NCBI GenBank assembly: GCA_002909145.1
Contig: PNQY01000015.1
Span: 1-61,311 of the forward strand
Direction of reading: 5' to 3'
Length of the DNA: 61,311 nucleotides
DNA from: Candidatus Thioglobus perditus
GTDB taxonomy: Bacteria; Pseudomonadota; Gammaproteobacteria; PS1; Pseudothioglobaceae
A program made the position numbers and the translations under genes. The notes under the pieces were generated by a model, which worked only from the letters and a program-made list of their open reading frames with translations, was not told the DNA's origin and did not search any database. Positions 36,052 through 45,433 of the stretch are shown here, piece by piece (the stretch's first letter is position 1; every line of letters starts with the position of its first letter).

Positions 36052-36068
36052 AAATAAGGAGACTTGAA

Positions 36069-38033
36069 ATGCAAAAGAACCCGTACGGCGTACCAACTAG
36101 AGGTGAAAACCATACTTTTAGACTTTACACTGATGATGGAGATGATCAGAAAAATGTTCCGTGGAGCCAAAAGATTTTCCAAGAAGATACTTCACACAAG
36201 TGCCCTACATACATAACTCAAACTCCTCCTTGTCAAGGTTCATGCCCTTCTGGACACAATATTCGTGGCTGGTTAGATATTGTTCGTGGTATGGAGAAGC
36301 CAAGTGGTGATATGTCTTGGCAAGAATATGCATTCAAGAGTGCTACAGACTCTAATCCGTTCCCATCAATAATGGGTCGTGTATGTCCAGCACCTTGTGA
36401 AGATGGATGTAACCGTAATGAAGTTGAGGATACGGTTGGTATTAATGCTGTTGAGCAGTTTATTGGTGACAATGCGAAAGCTGAAGGTTATACATTTGAA
36501 ATTAATGCTGCAGATACTGGCAAAAAAGTTGCCATTATTGGTGGTGGTCCAGGTGGTTTGGCGGCAGCTTTAAAGCTTCGTCGTCAAGGCCATGCAGTTA
36601 CAGTTTTTGAAAAATACGACCAGTTAGGTGGAATGATGATGTATGGTATTCCTGGCTATCGTGTTCCGCGTGATATTCTTGCGCACGAAATTGATCGCAT
36701 TATTGCAACTGGTGTTGAAACTAGAATGAATACCAAAGTTGGTGTTGATGTTACAATTGAGGATTTAGAAAAAGAGTTTGATTCAGTACTATTTGCTATT
36801 GGTGCAATGAGTGGACGTACATTACCTGTTGAAGGTGGTGATGCACAAAACTGTGTATCTGGTGTTGCATTCCTTGAAGCTTACAATCAGGGTAGATTAC
36901 AACACATTACTGGTAAAGTGATTTGTATTGGTGGTGGTGATACTTCTATTGACGTAGTATCAGTTGCTCGTCGTTTAGGTAATATTGATAATGCTGCAGA
37001 TAAGGATCGTCCTGAGCGTATTATATTTAACGATACTGCACATGACGTGGTTGATACTTCTAAGCGCTTAGGTGCAGATGTATTGCTTACAACACGTTCT
37101 ACAATTGAAAATATGCCTGCAGCACAGGAAGAAATTGATGATGCAACACGTGAAGGTGTTGATATTCAAGGCCAGTTAAGCCCAGTTGAGGTAGTGACAA
37201 ATGCCGATGGTCGTGCTACAGCTTTGCGTTATGTTCGTCTAGAAGAAGATGGCTCTACTCCAATTGAAGGCTCTGAATTTGATATTGAGTGTGAATTAAT
37301 TGTTTCTGCTATTGGTCAAAGTGTTGATGGAGAAGGTATTGATGATTCATTCTTTAATGATCATGGCTTTATTGATGCTGATAAAAACTACCAAATTCCT
37401 AACAAGCCTGGTTTCTTTGTATGTGGTGATGTAGTTCGCCCACACTTATTGACTACTGCTATTGGTCAAGCATCTATCGTTGCTGAAAGTATTGGTGATT
37501 ACCTAGCTGGTAATAATCAGCATGCTCGTCCTAAGGTTGACGTTAACTATTTTGATTTAGCGGAAAAATTAGATGAATGGGATCTTTCTCCTACAGAATA
37601 TGAAAAAGGCGGAAACCCCGCTTCAGACACTGCAACTGCTGATTTTGCAATTCACAACTATGATGATCGTGCATTTGCTTCAATCATTCCGCACACTGAA
37701 TTATTCTTAGGTCATTTCGATCATGAAGATCGTAACCAACGTAGTCACAAAGTTGTTGATGTAGATAATGTTCTTGGTAACTTTGATGAGCGTTTAGTTG
37801 GATATTCTGAGGAAGAGGCGCAGAAAGAAGCTGATCGTTGTATGTCATGTGGTTTATGTTTTGAGTGTGACAACTGTGTAATGTACTGTCCACAAGATGC
37901 AGTATTCAGAGTTAAGAAAGACCAGGCAACACTAGGCAGATATGTTGATACCGACTACTCTAAGTGTGTTGGTTGTCACATTTGTGCTGATGTATGTCCA
38001 ACAGGCTACATTCAAATGGGTCTTGGTGAGTAA
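36069..38033 (+). CDS. dsrL: DsrL, NAD(P)H:acceptor oxidoreductase
   Basis: A 654-residue iron-sulfur flavoprotein with a GltD-like core. The N-terminus has CQGSCPSGHNIRGW and [22 protein letters not shown] and NAD(P)H sites are VAIIGGGPGGLAAALKLRRQG and VICIGGGDTSIDVVSVARRLG. The C-terminal ferredoxin domain has CMSCGLCFECDNCVMYCP and CVGCHICADVCPTGYI. In sulfur oxidisers DsrL couples with DsrAB and transfers the electrons from sulfur oxidation to NAD(P)+. AAGGAGA precedes ATG 36069. Its presence supports oxidative operation of the locus. Confidence 0.96.
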   Translation: MQKNPYGVPTRGENHTFRLYTDDGDDQKNVPWSQKIFQEDTSHKCPTYITQTPPCQGSCPSGHNIRGWLDIVRGMEKPSGDMSWQEYAFKSATDSNPFPSIMGRVCPAPCEDGCNRNEVEDTVGINAVEQFIGDNAKAEGYTFEINAADTGKKVAIIGGGPGGLAAALKLRRQGHAVTVFEKYDQLGGMMMYGIPGYRVPRDILAHEIDRIIATGVETRMNTKVGVDVTIEDLEKEFDSVLFAIGAMSGRTLPVEGGDAQNCVSGVAFLEAYNQGRLQHITGKVICIGGGDTSIDVVSVARRLGNIDNAADKDRPERIIFNDTAHDVVDTSKRLGADVLLTTRSTIENMPAAQEEIDDATREGVDIQGQLSPVEVVTNADGRATALRYVRLEEDGSTPIEGSEFDIECELIVSAIGQSVDGEGIDDSFFNDHGFIDADKNYQIPNKPGFFVCGDVVRPHLLTTAIGQASIVAESIGDYLAGNNQHARPKVDVNYFDLAEKLDEWDLSPTEYEKGGNPASDTATADFAIHNYDDRAFASIIPHTELFLGHFDHEDRNQRSHKVVDVDNVLGNFDERLVGYSEEEAQKEADRCMSCGLCFECDNCVMYCPQDAVFRVKKDQATLGRYVDTDYSKCVGCHICADVCPTGYIQMGLGE

Positions 38034-38058
38034 TTAAGTTTAATTAAAGAGAGTGGTT

Positions 38059-38442
38059 ATGAGTCGTTTATTGGTCGTTTTTATAAGTTTGCTTATTGGC
38101 AGTATATCTGTACATGCCGATAGTCACATTAATATTGGTGATAGAGCGCAAGAGCTTAAAGATGAGGGCAAGAGTAAGGATATTCATCCTGATTTAAGAG
38201 AAATCAGAATAATGCATCCTGAATTTTTACAGCATAAGCGTGATGAAACTCTTAGACAAGGTGTTCGTACTAAGCGAAATTCGCTGAAGGCATGTGTTAA
38301 TTGTCATAGTGCTGCAGATACAAATGATGAGTATGTGCCAATTGATCAGCATGGTCAATTTTGCTCAACTTGTCACCAAAAAGTTGGAACAAGTGTAGAT
38401 TGTTTCTCTTGTCATCGTACTACACCAAAAGAGGATTTGTAA
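38059..38442 (+). CDS. dsrJ: DsrJ, periplasmic triheme cytochrome c
   Basis: A 127-residue secreted cytochrome with an N-terminal signal (LLVVFISLLIGSISVHA) and three heme c motifs, CVNCH, CSTCH and CFSCH. DsrJ is the periplasmic heme subunit of DsrMKJOP. ATG 38059 follows a GAGAG ribosome site; the upstream GTG 38053 would be too close to it. The stop codon shares a base with the dsrO start (TAATG). Confidence 0.95.
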   Translation: MSRLLVVFISLLIGSISVHADSHINIGDRAQELKDEGKSKDIHPDLREIRIMHPEFLQHKRDETLRQGVRTKRNSLKACVNCHSAADTNDEYVPIDQHGQFCSTCHQKVGTSVDCFSCHRTTPKEDL

Positions 38443-39173
38443 TGAGCAAAAATTTAAATCGTCGCGACTTTATTAAAACTACAACTGCAACAACTGCAGG
38501 TGTTGCAACTATTGCTAGTGGCATTACTTTAACAACATTCGTTAATGCAAATGAATCTCCAGTTACTGATGAAAAACGCTGGGGTATGTTGATTGACACC
38601 AATAAGCTAACTGAAGCTGATATTGATGAAATGGTAAATGCTTGTCAAGAAGAACAAGGATGGGGTGGTGAGACACACTCAACTGGTGATCAAAAACCTA
38701 GATGGATTAAAAAATTAAAAGTTCAAGATAAAACCACTAAGAAAATAACCTCTCTGCCACTTATGTGCCAGCATTGTGAAAAGCCACCTTGTGTTGATGT
38801 TTGTCCTACTAATGCTTCGATGAAGCGTGAAGACGGTATTGTTTTAGTTGATAGACATCTTTGTATTGGCTGTCGTTATTGTATGATGGCTTGTCCATAC
38901 GATGCTCGTTCATTTGCACATGAAACAATTACTGATCAGAAGGAACATATGCCGCGTGGCAAGGGCACAGTTGAAGCTTGCACTATGTGTGTTCACAGAG
39001 TAGACAAGGGTGAGTCGCCAGCTTGTGCTGAAGCGGTCGATTCTGATGCAGTTATTTTTGGTGATTTATACGATGCAAATAGTAAAATTAATCAAACATT
39101 AAAGAAAATTCAATCTAGTCAAATCAGAGCAGATTTAAATCTGAATACTGGTGTACGTTACAGTGGAATTTAA
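38442..39173 (+). CDS. dsrO: DsrO, periplasmic ferredoxin-like subunit
   Basis: A 243-residue protein with a twin-arginine signal (NRRDFIKTTTATTAGVATIASG) and four clusters of cysteines: CQHCEKPPCVDVCPTNA, CIGCRYCMMACPYDAR and CTMCVHRVD among them. It is an NrfC/PsrB-type [4Fe-4S] protein passing electrons between DsrJ and DsrP. The start at ATG 38442 places the RR motif at residues 7-8; the longer frame lies inside dsrJ. Confidence 0.95.
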   Translation: MSKNLNRRDFIKTTTATTAGVATIASGITLTTFVNANESPVTDEKRWGMLIDTNKLTEADIDEMVNACQEEQGWGGETHSTGDQKPRWIKKLKVQDKTTKKITSLPLMCQHCEKPPCVDVCPTNASMKREDGIVLVDRHLCIGCRYCMMACPYDARSFAHETITDQKEHMPRGKGTVEACTMCVHRVDKGESPACAEAVDSDAVIFGDLYDANSKINQTLKKIQSSQIRADLNLNTGVRYSGI

Positions 39174-39184
39174 CAAATAAGAAT

Positions 39185-40381
39185 ATGAGCGCAATAAGAT
39201 ATTTACAAACAGAAGGTCGTAGTTTTGGTTTTTATGCACTAGTTGCAGGATTAGGTGTTTTAATTCTAGCGGCGCTTGGCGGTGTTTACTATATGGAACA
39301 CAATGGGCACTGGGTTAGTGGCATGAGTAATCGTATTGTTTGGGGTATGCCTCACGTATTTGCATTATTTTTAATTGTGGCTGCATCTGGAGCGCTTAAT
39401 GTAGCTTCAATTTCATCAGTGTTTAATAAGAAGGCGTATAAACCGTTGTCACGTCTATCAGGACTGGTAGCGTTAGCATTGCTTGCTGGCGGTTTAACAG
39501 TGTTAGTGCTTGATCTAGGACGACCTGATCGATTAATTATTGCCATGACTTCTTATAACTTTAAGTCAATTTTTGCTTGGAATATTATTCTTTATAACGG
39601 CTTCTTTGTAATTGTTGCCGTGTACCTATGGATGATGTTTGAGCGTCGTATGAATAAGTTTAGCCATAAAGCTGGTTTAGCAGCATTTACTTGGCGCTTG
39701 ATTCTTACCACTGGTACTGGATCTATCTTTGGATTCTTAGTATCACGTCAGGCTTATGATGCGGTAATTATGGCACCAATGTTTGTGATTATGTCATTTG
39801 CATTTGGCTTGGCTTTCTTTGTATTGGTTCTTATGGCTAGTTACAAGTGGACTGAGCGTCAGTTGGGCGATGCAATTGTTGATCGTTTAAGTAACTTATT
39901 GGGTGTTTTTGTTGCAGCCGTTATTTATTTTGTAGCTGTATATCACTTGGGCAACTTATATCTAGCTGAGAATACTGGTGTTGAAAACTTTATTTTGTTT
40001 GACGGCGGTATTTATACTCAACTATTTTGGTATGGACAAATTATTTTAGGTGGATTGATACCTATGGCGCTTATTTATCATCCAGCAACTAAAGGCAATC
40101 GCTCAATGCTTGGACTAGCCTCTGTGCTTATTATTATTGGCGGAATTATTCAGTTGTACGTTATTATTATTGGCGGACAGGCTTATCCAATGGAAATGTT
40201 CCCTGGTAAAGAGATTCTTGAAGGGTATGGCGGTATTGCTCAATACACTCCATCATTGCCTGAAACTGTTTTGGGTGTTAGTGGTATAGCTGTAGCAGTA
40301 ATTGCTATCACTTTTGCAGTTAAGTTGTTACCATTCTTACCTGAGTCTTTGGCTGACACAAATCATAAAGATTGTAAATAG
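39185..40381 (+). CDS. dsrP: DsrP, NrfD-like membrane subunit
   Basis: A 398-residue polytopic protein with about ten hydrophobic helices, of the NrfD/PsrC family that exchanges electrons with quinones. Recognisable segments are WGMPHVFALFLIVAASGALNVAS and LVLDLGRPDRLIIAM near residues 50-120. It completes the DsrMKJOP membrane complex. Confidence 0.94.
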   Translation: MSAIRYLQTEGRSFGFYALVAGLGVLILAALGGVYYMEHNGHWVSGMSNRIVWGMPHVFALFLIVAASGALNVASISSVFNKKAYKPLSRLSGLVALALLAGGLTVLVLDLGRPDRLIIAMTSYNFKSIFAWNIILYNGFFVIVAVYLWMMFERRMNKFSHKAGLAAFTWRLILTTGTGSIFGFLVSRQAYDAVIMAPMFVIMSFAFGLAFFVLVLMASYKWTERQLGDAIVDRLSNLLGVFVAAVIYFVAVYHLGNLYLAENTGVENFILFDGGIYTQLFWYGQIILGGLIPMALIYHPATKGNRSMLGLASVLIIIGGIIQLYVIIIGGQAYPMEMFPGKEILEGYGGIAQYTPSLPETVLGVSGIAVAVIAITFAVKLLPFLPESLADTNHKDCK

Positions 40382-40409
40382 GTAACAACAAGGTTACTAT
40401 AGAGGCATT

Positions 40410-41774
40410 ATGCCCTCATCAATTTATATTTCCGCCGCACACAAATCCTCTGGCAAGACAGTTGTTAGTTTGGGGTTGTGTGCTGCACTTAAACAACAAC
40501 CTTTAAAAGTACAGTCTTTTAAAAAAGGCCCAGATTATATTGATCCAATTTGGCTATCTCAAGCTAGTGGTAACCCTTGTTACAACCTAGATTTTTATAA
40601 TATGACAAATAATGAAATTCTGCAGTTATATGCACAATATTCATCCTCTAGTGATATATCAATAATTGAGGGTAACAAAGGTTTGTTTGATGGTGTAAAT
40701 GTAACTGGTGGTGATGCTAATGCTGATTTGGCTAAATTACTAGACATTCCTGTTTTATTGGTTGTGGATGCATCGGGAATAACAAGAGGAGTTGCTCCTT
40801 TAGTTAGTGGGTATCAAGCGTTTGATAAGGATCTTAATATTGCTGGAGTTATTCTTAACAAGGTGGCAGGTGATAGACATGAATCTAAACTTATTCAAGC
40901 TATTGAACACTATACAGATATACCAGTAATGGGGTCAATACGTAGATCTAAAGACTTAATTATTGATGAGCGTCACTTAGGTCTTGTTCCAGCTAACGAA
41001 ACTCCAGAATCTAAAACTTTCATTGATATTGCAGCCAGGCAGATTTCAGATCAGGTTGATTTAAATAAGATTATTGGTATTAATCAACATTCTGCAAAAC
41101 AAACAAAATTAAGCCCCGGTGTTAAAGATAATAATTTAAGTGTAGCTATAGCAAAAGACTCAGCGTTTGGTTTTTACTATCAAGATGATCTTGATAAGTT
41201 TATTCAGCTTGGTGTTGAGATTAAATATTTCAACGCTTTAGAGGACGACTCTCTACCAGATGTGGATGCTTTATTCATTGGCGGTGGCTTTCCAGAGATG
41301 AAACTTAAAGAACTTAGTGTGAATAAAAGTTTATTAGCAGATGTTAAGGCAAAAATAGAATCTGGCATGCCAAGTTATGCAGAATGTGGCGGGTTGATGT
41401 ATTTGAGCAATAGTATTACTCAAAGCGACAATACTTACTCAATGGCTGGAGTTATTGATGCTGATGCGGTAATGAATAAAAAACCAATTGGCAGGGGTTA
41501 TGTGCAATTAGAGCCAACTGAAAAACACCCTTGGAATAATGTATCTAATTGTATTTATGCACATGAGTTTCATTACTCCAAATTAGAGAACCTAGACTCT
41601 AATACCCAGTATGTATTCAAGGTTTTGCGTGGCGTGGGTGTGGATAATATGCAAGACGGAATTTTGATTCATAATTTGGTTGCTACATACACACACTTGC
41701 GTAATGTTGCAGGCAATCAATGGGTTGAGCAATTTGTAAACTTTATTAAAACAACAAAAGATAAATCATCATGA
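40410..41774 (+). CDS. dsrN: DsrN, siroheme amidase (cobyrinate a,c-diamide synthase family)
   Basis: A 454-residue CbiA-like glutamine amidotransferase. The N-terminal ATPase begins YISAAHKSSGKTVVSLGL (P-loop) and has FKKGPDYIDPIWL and EGNKGLFDG. The C-terminal class I glutaminase shows FIGGGFPEM and the catalytic cysteine in YAECGGLMYL. DsrN is thought to amidate siroheme to the siro(heme)amide of DsrAB. The start region can fold as GGCA-TTA-TGCC over the initiation codon. It overlaps dsrR by 4 bases (ATGA). Confidence 0.93.
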   Translation: MPSSIYISAAHKSSGKTVVSLGLCAALKQQPLKVQSFKKGPDYIDPIWLSQASGNPCYNLDFYNMTNNEILQLYAQYSSSSDISIIEGNKGLFDGVNVTGGDANADLAKLLDIPVLLVVDASGITRGVAPLVSGYQAFDKDLNIAGVILNKVAGDRHESKLIQAIEHYTDIPVMGSIRRSKDLIIDERHLGLVPANETPESKTFIDIAARQISDQVDLNKIIGINQHSAKQTKLSPGVKDNNLSVAIAKDSAFGFYYQDDLDKFIQLGVEIKYFNALEDDSLPDVDALFIGGGFPEMKLKELSVNKSLLADVKAKIESGMPSYAECGGLMYLSNSITQSDNTYSMAGVIDADAVMNKKPIGRGYVQLEPTEKHPWNNVSNCIYAHEFHYSKLENLDSNTQYVFKVLRGVGVDNMQDGILIHNLVATYTHLRNVAGNQWVEQFVNFIKTTKDKSS

Positions 41775-42103
41775 TTACAATTACCAAAAAAGCTGCTGAA
41801 GAGATTTCTCTTTCAATGAATAATCCAGAGACTCAAGGTTTATTAATTCGTTTTGCAGTTGATGAAACTGACGATGGCTTTCAGTACCTAATGGGTTTTG
41901 ATGATCTTAATGATGGAGATATTCATTTAAAGTCTAATGGTGTTGAATATGTACTTGCTTATGCACAAAAAGCTTTGCTTGAGGGTATGGTGGTTGATTT
42001 TGATCAAATTGAAGCTGGTGAAGAATATAGCTTTGTATTTATGAATCCAAATGATCCAAGTTATGAGCCGCCTGAAGAGGGTCATGCGCCGAGTAAATCA
42101 TAA
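41771..42103 (+). CDS. dsrR: DsrR, IscA-like protein without cluster cysteines
   Basis: A 110-residue A-type carrier-like (HesB/IscA fold) protein: MITITKKAAEEISLSM, then GLLIRFAVDETDDGFQYLMGFDD. It contains no cysteine at all, whereas IscA has three. This absence is characteristic of DsrR, which is reported to act in post-transcriptional control of dsr genes rather than in cluster transfer. It is the last dsr gene here; no dsrS follows. Confidence 0.9.
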   Translation: MITITKKAAEEISLSMNNPETQGLLIRFAVDETDDGFQYLMGFDDLNDGDIHLKSNGVEYVLAYAQKALLEGMVVDFDQIEAGEEYSFVFMNPNDPSYEPPEEGHAPSKS

Positions 42104-42173
42104 CTCGAGATAGAAAAATAGAAATTAATTAAAAACCTTGTTATAAAGCTAGAAAACACTACAAATACTTATT

Positions 42174-42198
42174 AAAAACATCCTATTTGGAGGCTTTT
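42174..42198. terminator. Possible bidirectional terminator between dsrR and the amidase gene
   Basis: AAAAACATCC (42174-42183) pairs with GGAGGCTTTT (42189-42198) with one mismatch and a 5-base loop. It has A/T-rich outer arms for both directions and lies in the only gap (148 bases) between two convergent operons. Nothing else was recognised in that gap. Confidence 0.45.
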
Positions 42199-42251
42199 AT
42201 TTGGTTTTAATGATCTTTTGTACAGGAAATTTAACAAATAATTGAAACAGG

Positions 42252-43382
42252 CTATTCATAGTAGTTAAGAATGCCTTTATAAATTGCATTGGCAATTTTG
42301 TTTTGTTCTTTGATATTGTTGAGTCGTTTTTCCTCTTTTGGGTTTGATATAAATGCAGTTTCAACTAATACCGATGGAATGGCAGGAGTCTTGAGTACGA
42401 CAAAACCTGCTTTTTGTGGTTTTTTCTTATGCAGGTACCCAATTTTATCCATTTGTTTTAAGATTTTATTTCCAAGTTTTTGGCTTTGAGTATCACGATC
42501 TTTTCGAGAAAAATCCCAAAGAATCTTATTTAAATATTTATCATTTTTACCAAGTTGTTCTTCGACGCCGAACTGGTCTGCCATATTTTGAGACCTCTCT
42601 AAGCGTTGTGCAAACTTAGTGGAGCCTCCACGTACTGACAAAGTATATACCGATGCGCCTTTTGCGCTTTTACTTTTAACTGAGTCGGCATGAATAGAGA
42701 TAAATAGTGAAGCATTATTAGCTTGTGCAATTCTGATGCGTTTGGCAAGACCTACGTAGTAGTCACCCTTTCTAGTGAGAATGGCTTTCATGCCTTTGGT
42801 TTGATTGATTTTCCTGGCTAACTTCTTAGCAATTTTTAAAGTAATATTTTTTTCTTTTGATTTTTTATAGCCAATTGCTCCCGGATCTTCGCCACCATGT
42901 CCTGGGTCAATCAAGATAATTTTTTTGCTAGTTTTTATATCTGTTGGTTTTTTGGTTTTTTTCTTTATAGGTTTACTTTTAACTGCCTTGGATTTATTAT
43001 CATATAGGTCAAGTACCAATCTATGGTGTTTATATTTGTTATTTGGTTTTAGTGTGTAACTTTTAATCAAGTAGTCATCAAAGGTTTTAAAGAAAAAACG
43101 CATAGTATTTTTATCACGCTTAACGCGAGTCTTCTTAATGCGCTGGTCTTTATAGAACAGCTTTTTAAATGTCTTGTTTAGTAGCTTTGCATTTTTTACA
43201 CTTAGAGTTACTTGCGTTTTGTCTTGTTTAATTGAAAATCTAACACTTTGTTCGGTATCAATAACAATTCTGGTGCGCTCAGGCGAGGTCCAAAATCTAA
43301 AATCATATAGTGTGGTTTTGCTATCTGCGTAAGATGTATTTAAGAAAAATATACTAATTAATAATACTATTAATTTATGCAT
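42252..43382 (-). CDS. amiC: N-acetylmuramoyl-L-alanine amidase
   Basis: A 376-residue periplasmic zinc amidase. A signal peptide (KLIVLLISIFFLNTSYA) is followed by an AMIN domain (residues 25-130) and a basic linker (KSKPIKKKTKKPT). The catalytic Amidase_3 domain has IDPGHGGEDPGA, then SIHADS, and ends with VLVETAFISNPKEE containing the glutamate ligand. Such enzymes cleave septal peptidoglycan for daughter-cell separation. It overlaps tsaE by 13 bases, the same pairing as tsaE-amiB in E. coli, so amiB would be an equally fair symbol. Confidence 0.9.
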   Translation of the reverse strand: MHKLIVLLISIFFLNTSYADSKTTLYDFRFWTSPERTRIVIDTEQSVRFSIKQDKTQVTLSVKNAKLLNKTFKKLFYKDQRIKKTRVKRDKNTMRFFFKTFDDYLIKSYTLKPNNKYKHHRLVLDLYDNKSKAVKSKPIKKKTKKPTDIKTSKKIILIDPGHGGEDPGAIGYKKSKEKNITLKIAKKLARKINQTKGMKAILTRKGDYYVGLAKRIRIAQANNASLFISIHADSVKSKSAKGASVYTLSVRGGSTKFAQRLERSQNMADQFGVEEQLGKNDKYLNKILWDFSRKDRDTQSQKLGNKILKQMDKIGYLHKKKPQKAGFVVLKTPAIPSVLVETAFISNPKEEKRLNNIKEQNKIANAIYKGILNYYE

Positions 43383-43837
43383 TGCAGAAGTTGTTTGCCA
43401 GTCGGACTTTCAGATGTGATATTAATTTCTCTAGTGTTATTATTGCCAGAAATTTTTATAACCATATCTGCTGTGGAAATCATACCTTTGCCTAGCTCGG
43501 CCCATTCAATTAGTTGAATGTGCCCTGGCTGTAGGTATTCACGGATACCTATGTATTCTAACTCCTCAGGATCAGACAGTCTATAGCAGTCAAAATGGTG
43601 AATGTTTATACTCGTATTTTGATAGCTTTCTACCAAAGAATAGGTTGGGCTCTTAACCTTGTCAAAGCCAAAGTATTGAATAAAACTTCTGGCCATAGTG
43701 GTTTTTCCAGCACCAAGATCTCCATCTAGGTAAATGACAACTGAATTATTTATAGAAGCACAACATTTGGCTAATTTTTGAGCAAATATTTTCGTTTCAC
43801 TTTCTGAGTTTAAATTTAGTTTCAAAATAATTGCCAC
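43370..43837 (-). CDS. tsaE: tRNA threonylcarbamoyladenosine biosynthesis ATPase
   Basis: A 155-residue P-loop protein with Walker A GDLGAGKTT, KSPTYSLVESY and HFDCYRL, ending with the LIEWAE motif. TsaE powers the TsaBDE complex that installs t6A37. It starts at GTG 43837 inside the end of the cation-exchanger gene (16-base overlap) and overlaps the amidase gene downstream. Confidence 0.94.
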   Translation of the reverse strand: MAIILKLNLNSESETKIFAQKLAKCCASINNSVVIYLDGDLGAGKTTMARSFIQYFGFDKVKSPTYSLVESYQNTSINIHHFDCYRLSDPEELEYIGIREYLQPGHIQLIEWAELGKGMISTADMVIKISGNNNTREINITSESPTGKQLLQCIN

Positions 43838-44775
43838 ATATAAAAACCAAACACGATAACCAATATAAAGCCCTCAGAGCGATTGATAATGTGTTTTTTA
43901 CTAAATTTGTATGAAACCAAAAATAACAAAACTGTAAGTAGTAGCATAATTGGATAATCTCTACTAATTACCTCAGTTGGCACGTCACTTGGGTGAATAA
44001 GTCCAGGAATCGCCAATACTGCAATAGTATTAAATAGATTTGAACCGATTACGTTACCAACTACCATTTCATATTGTTTTTTCAAAACACTGGTGATAGA
44101 AACTGCTAGCTCTGGCAGGCTAGTTCCTAGTGCAACTACAGTTAAGCCTATTATTAAATCAGAAACTCCGAAAAATTGCGCAACATTGATACCACCCCAA
44201 ACTACTAATTTGGCGCTAGATACCAACACCACAAGACCAATAAATAACATCACCCAGGTTTTAGTAGTTTGGCTCTTGTCAACAGTATGCTCAAGATTAT
44301 CAAACTCATGGTGTTTTTTGGTTTTAGCCTCTTTAATTGTATAGCCAAGAAATAAGGCTAACAATGTAGATAGAATTATTCCGTCAATAAAATCAAGGCG
44401 CTGATCATACAACAATAGTCCGGCACAAATAGTGGCTACCATTAAAAATATCCACTCTTTTTTTAGAATATCTTTATGCACTTCAATTGGCATAATCATC
44501 GCACTAATGCCAAGAACTAGAGCTATATTGAAGATATTTGAGCCAATGGCATTACCAATACTCAATCCTGTATTGCCATCCACAGCTGCTAATCCAGATA
44601 CAAGCATTTCTGGGGCTGAGGTTCCGAATCCAAATATAATAAGCCCAATAATTAGCGGAGATACTTTAAAAATATTTGCAATTTTTGCACCATTTTCAGT
44701 GAATTCATCAGCACTCCAAATTAATAATGCAAATCCTGATATTAATGCAACAATTGGTAGTAGAATGTCATTCAT
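43822..44775 (-). CDS. Calcium/sodium antiporter (CaCA family, YrbG-like)
   Basis: A 317-residue membrane protein with ten or so hydrophobic segments and the two inverted alpha repeats of the Na+/Ca2+ exchanger family: FGFGTSAPEMLVSG with GNAIGSNIFNIALVLG, and VALGTSLPELAVSI with GNVIGSNLFNTIAVL. These acidic-centred repeats form the ion sites. It leads a minus-strand operon with tsaE and the amidase. The transported ion is inferred from the family. Confidence 0.9.
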   Translation of the reverse strand: MNDILLPIVALISGFALLIWSADEFTENGAKIANIFKVSPLIIGLIIFGFGTSAPEMLVSGLAAVDGNTGLSIGNAIGSNIFNIALVLGISAMIMPIEVHKDILKKEWIFLMVATICAGLLLYDQRLDFIDGIILSTLLALFLGYTIKEAKTKKHHEFDNLEHTVDKSQTTKTWVMLFIGLVVLVSSAKLVVWGGINVAQFFGVSDLIIGLTVVALGTSLPELAVSITSVLKKQYEMVVGNVIGSNLFNTIAVLAIPGLIHPSDVPTEVISRDYPIMLLLTVLLFLVSYKFSKKHIINRSEGFILVIVFGFYMWQLF

Positions 44776-44826
44776 ATTTATAAAGTGTATAAACTTGCTG
44801 CTTATTATAAAGGGATATAGAATTAG

Positions 44827-45420
44827 ATGAGTGAAACAAAATTCTTAATTGGCCATAGCGGGCTAGACATGCAGGATGATTTTTACCCTGATGATTTGCC
44901 ACAAGAGTGGCGTTTTGATTATTACTCAACAATGTTTAAATCACTATCCTTACCGATTGATACAGATGAGGATTTGGATCAAATATTTGAGGAGTTAGAG
45001 GACTTTGAAGATGAGTTTGAATTAGTTGTATCTATTGAGCAAGAACAACTATTAGATGAAAATGAATTAAATAAATTACTTAAAATTGTGTCTGATTACA
45101 AAGACCAATTTACTTTATTTTGTGAGATTGATAAGCAGCCTAATAGCAAGATTATGAATGCCTTACAGGGGTATCAATTATGCTTTCAGTCATATGAAGA
45201 GCTTAAATTTGATTTAAAAAATAAAAAATCTGTATCAAATCAGTTGTATTTTAATAATTTGCCAGTTTTTTATTCTTCTGTTGCCTGGGATGATAAGCAA
45301 ATCAAGTCTTACCTGGAAGAGGCATCTGGTATCAACACTAGAACAGTGCTGATATGCAAATATGCAGAAAGTGAAACTCTAAATAAAATACGTATTATTG
45401 CTGAATTGCTAGGTTTTTAA
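44827..45420 (+). CDS. Unknown protein, weakly DUF72-like
   Basis: A 197-residue acidic protein, not confidently recognised. Its N-terminus, FLIGHSGLDMQDDFYPDDLP then EWRFDYYSTMFKSLSLP, resembles the start of DUF72 (YecE) proteins. The later part is shorter than usual and ends VLICKYAESETLNKIRIIAELLGF. There is no signal peptide or membrane segment. It lies 13 bases before hemD and is divergent from the cation-exchanger operon, so it is likely co-transcribed with hemD. Function is unknown. Confidence 0.55.
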   Translation: MSETKFLIGHSGLDMQDDFYPDDLPQEWRFDYYSTMFKSLSLPIDTDEDLDQIFEELEDFEDEFELVVSIEQEQLLDENELNKLLKIVSDYKDQFTLFCEIDKQPNSKIMNALQGYQLCFQSYEELKFDLKNKKSVSNQLYFNNLPVFYSSVAWDDKQIKSYLEEASGINTRTVLICKYAESETLNKIRIIAELLGF

Positions 45421-45433
45421 TAGGAGACCTGGG

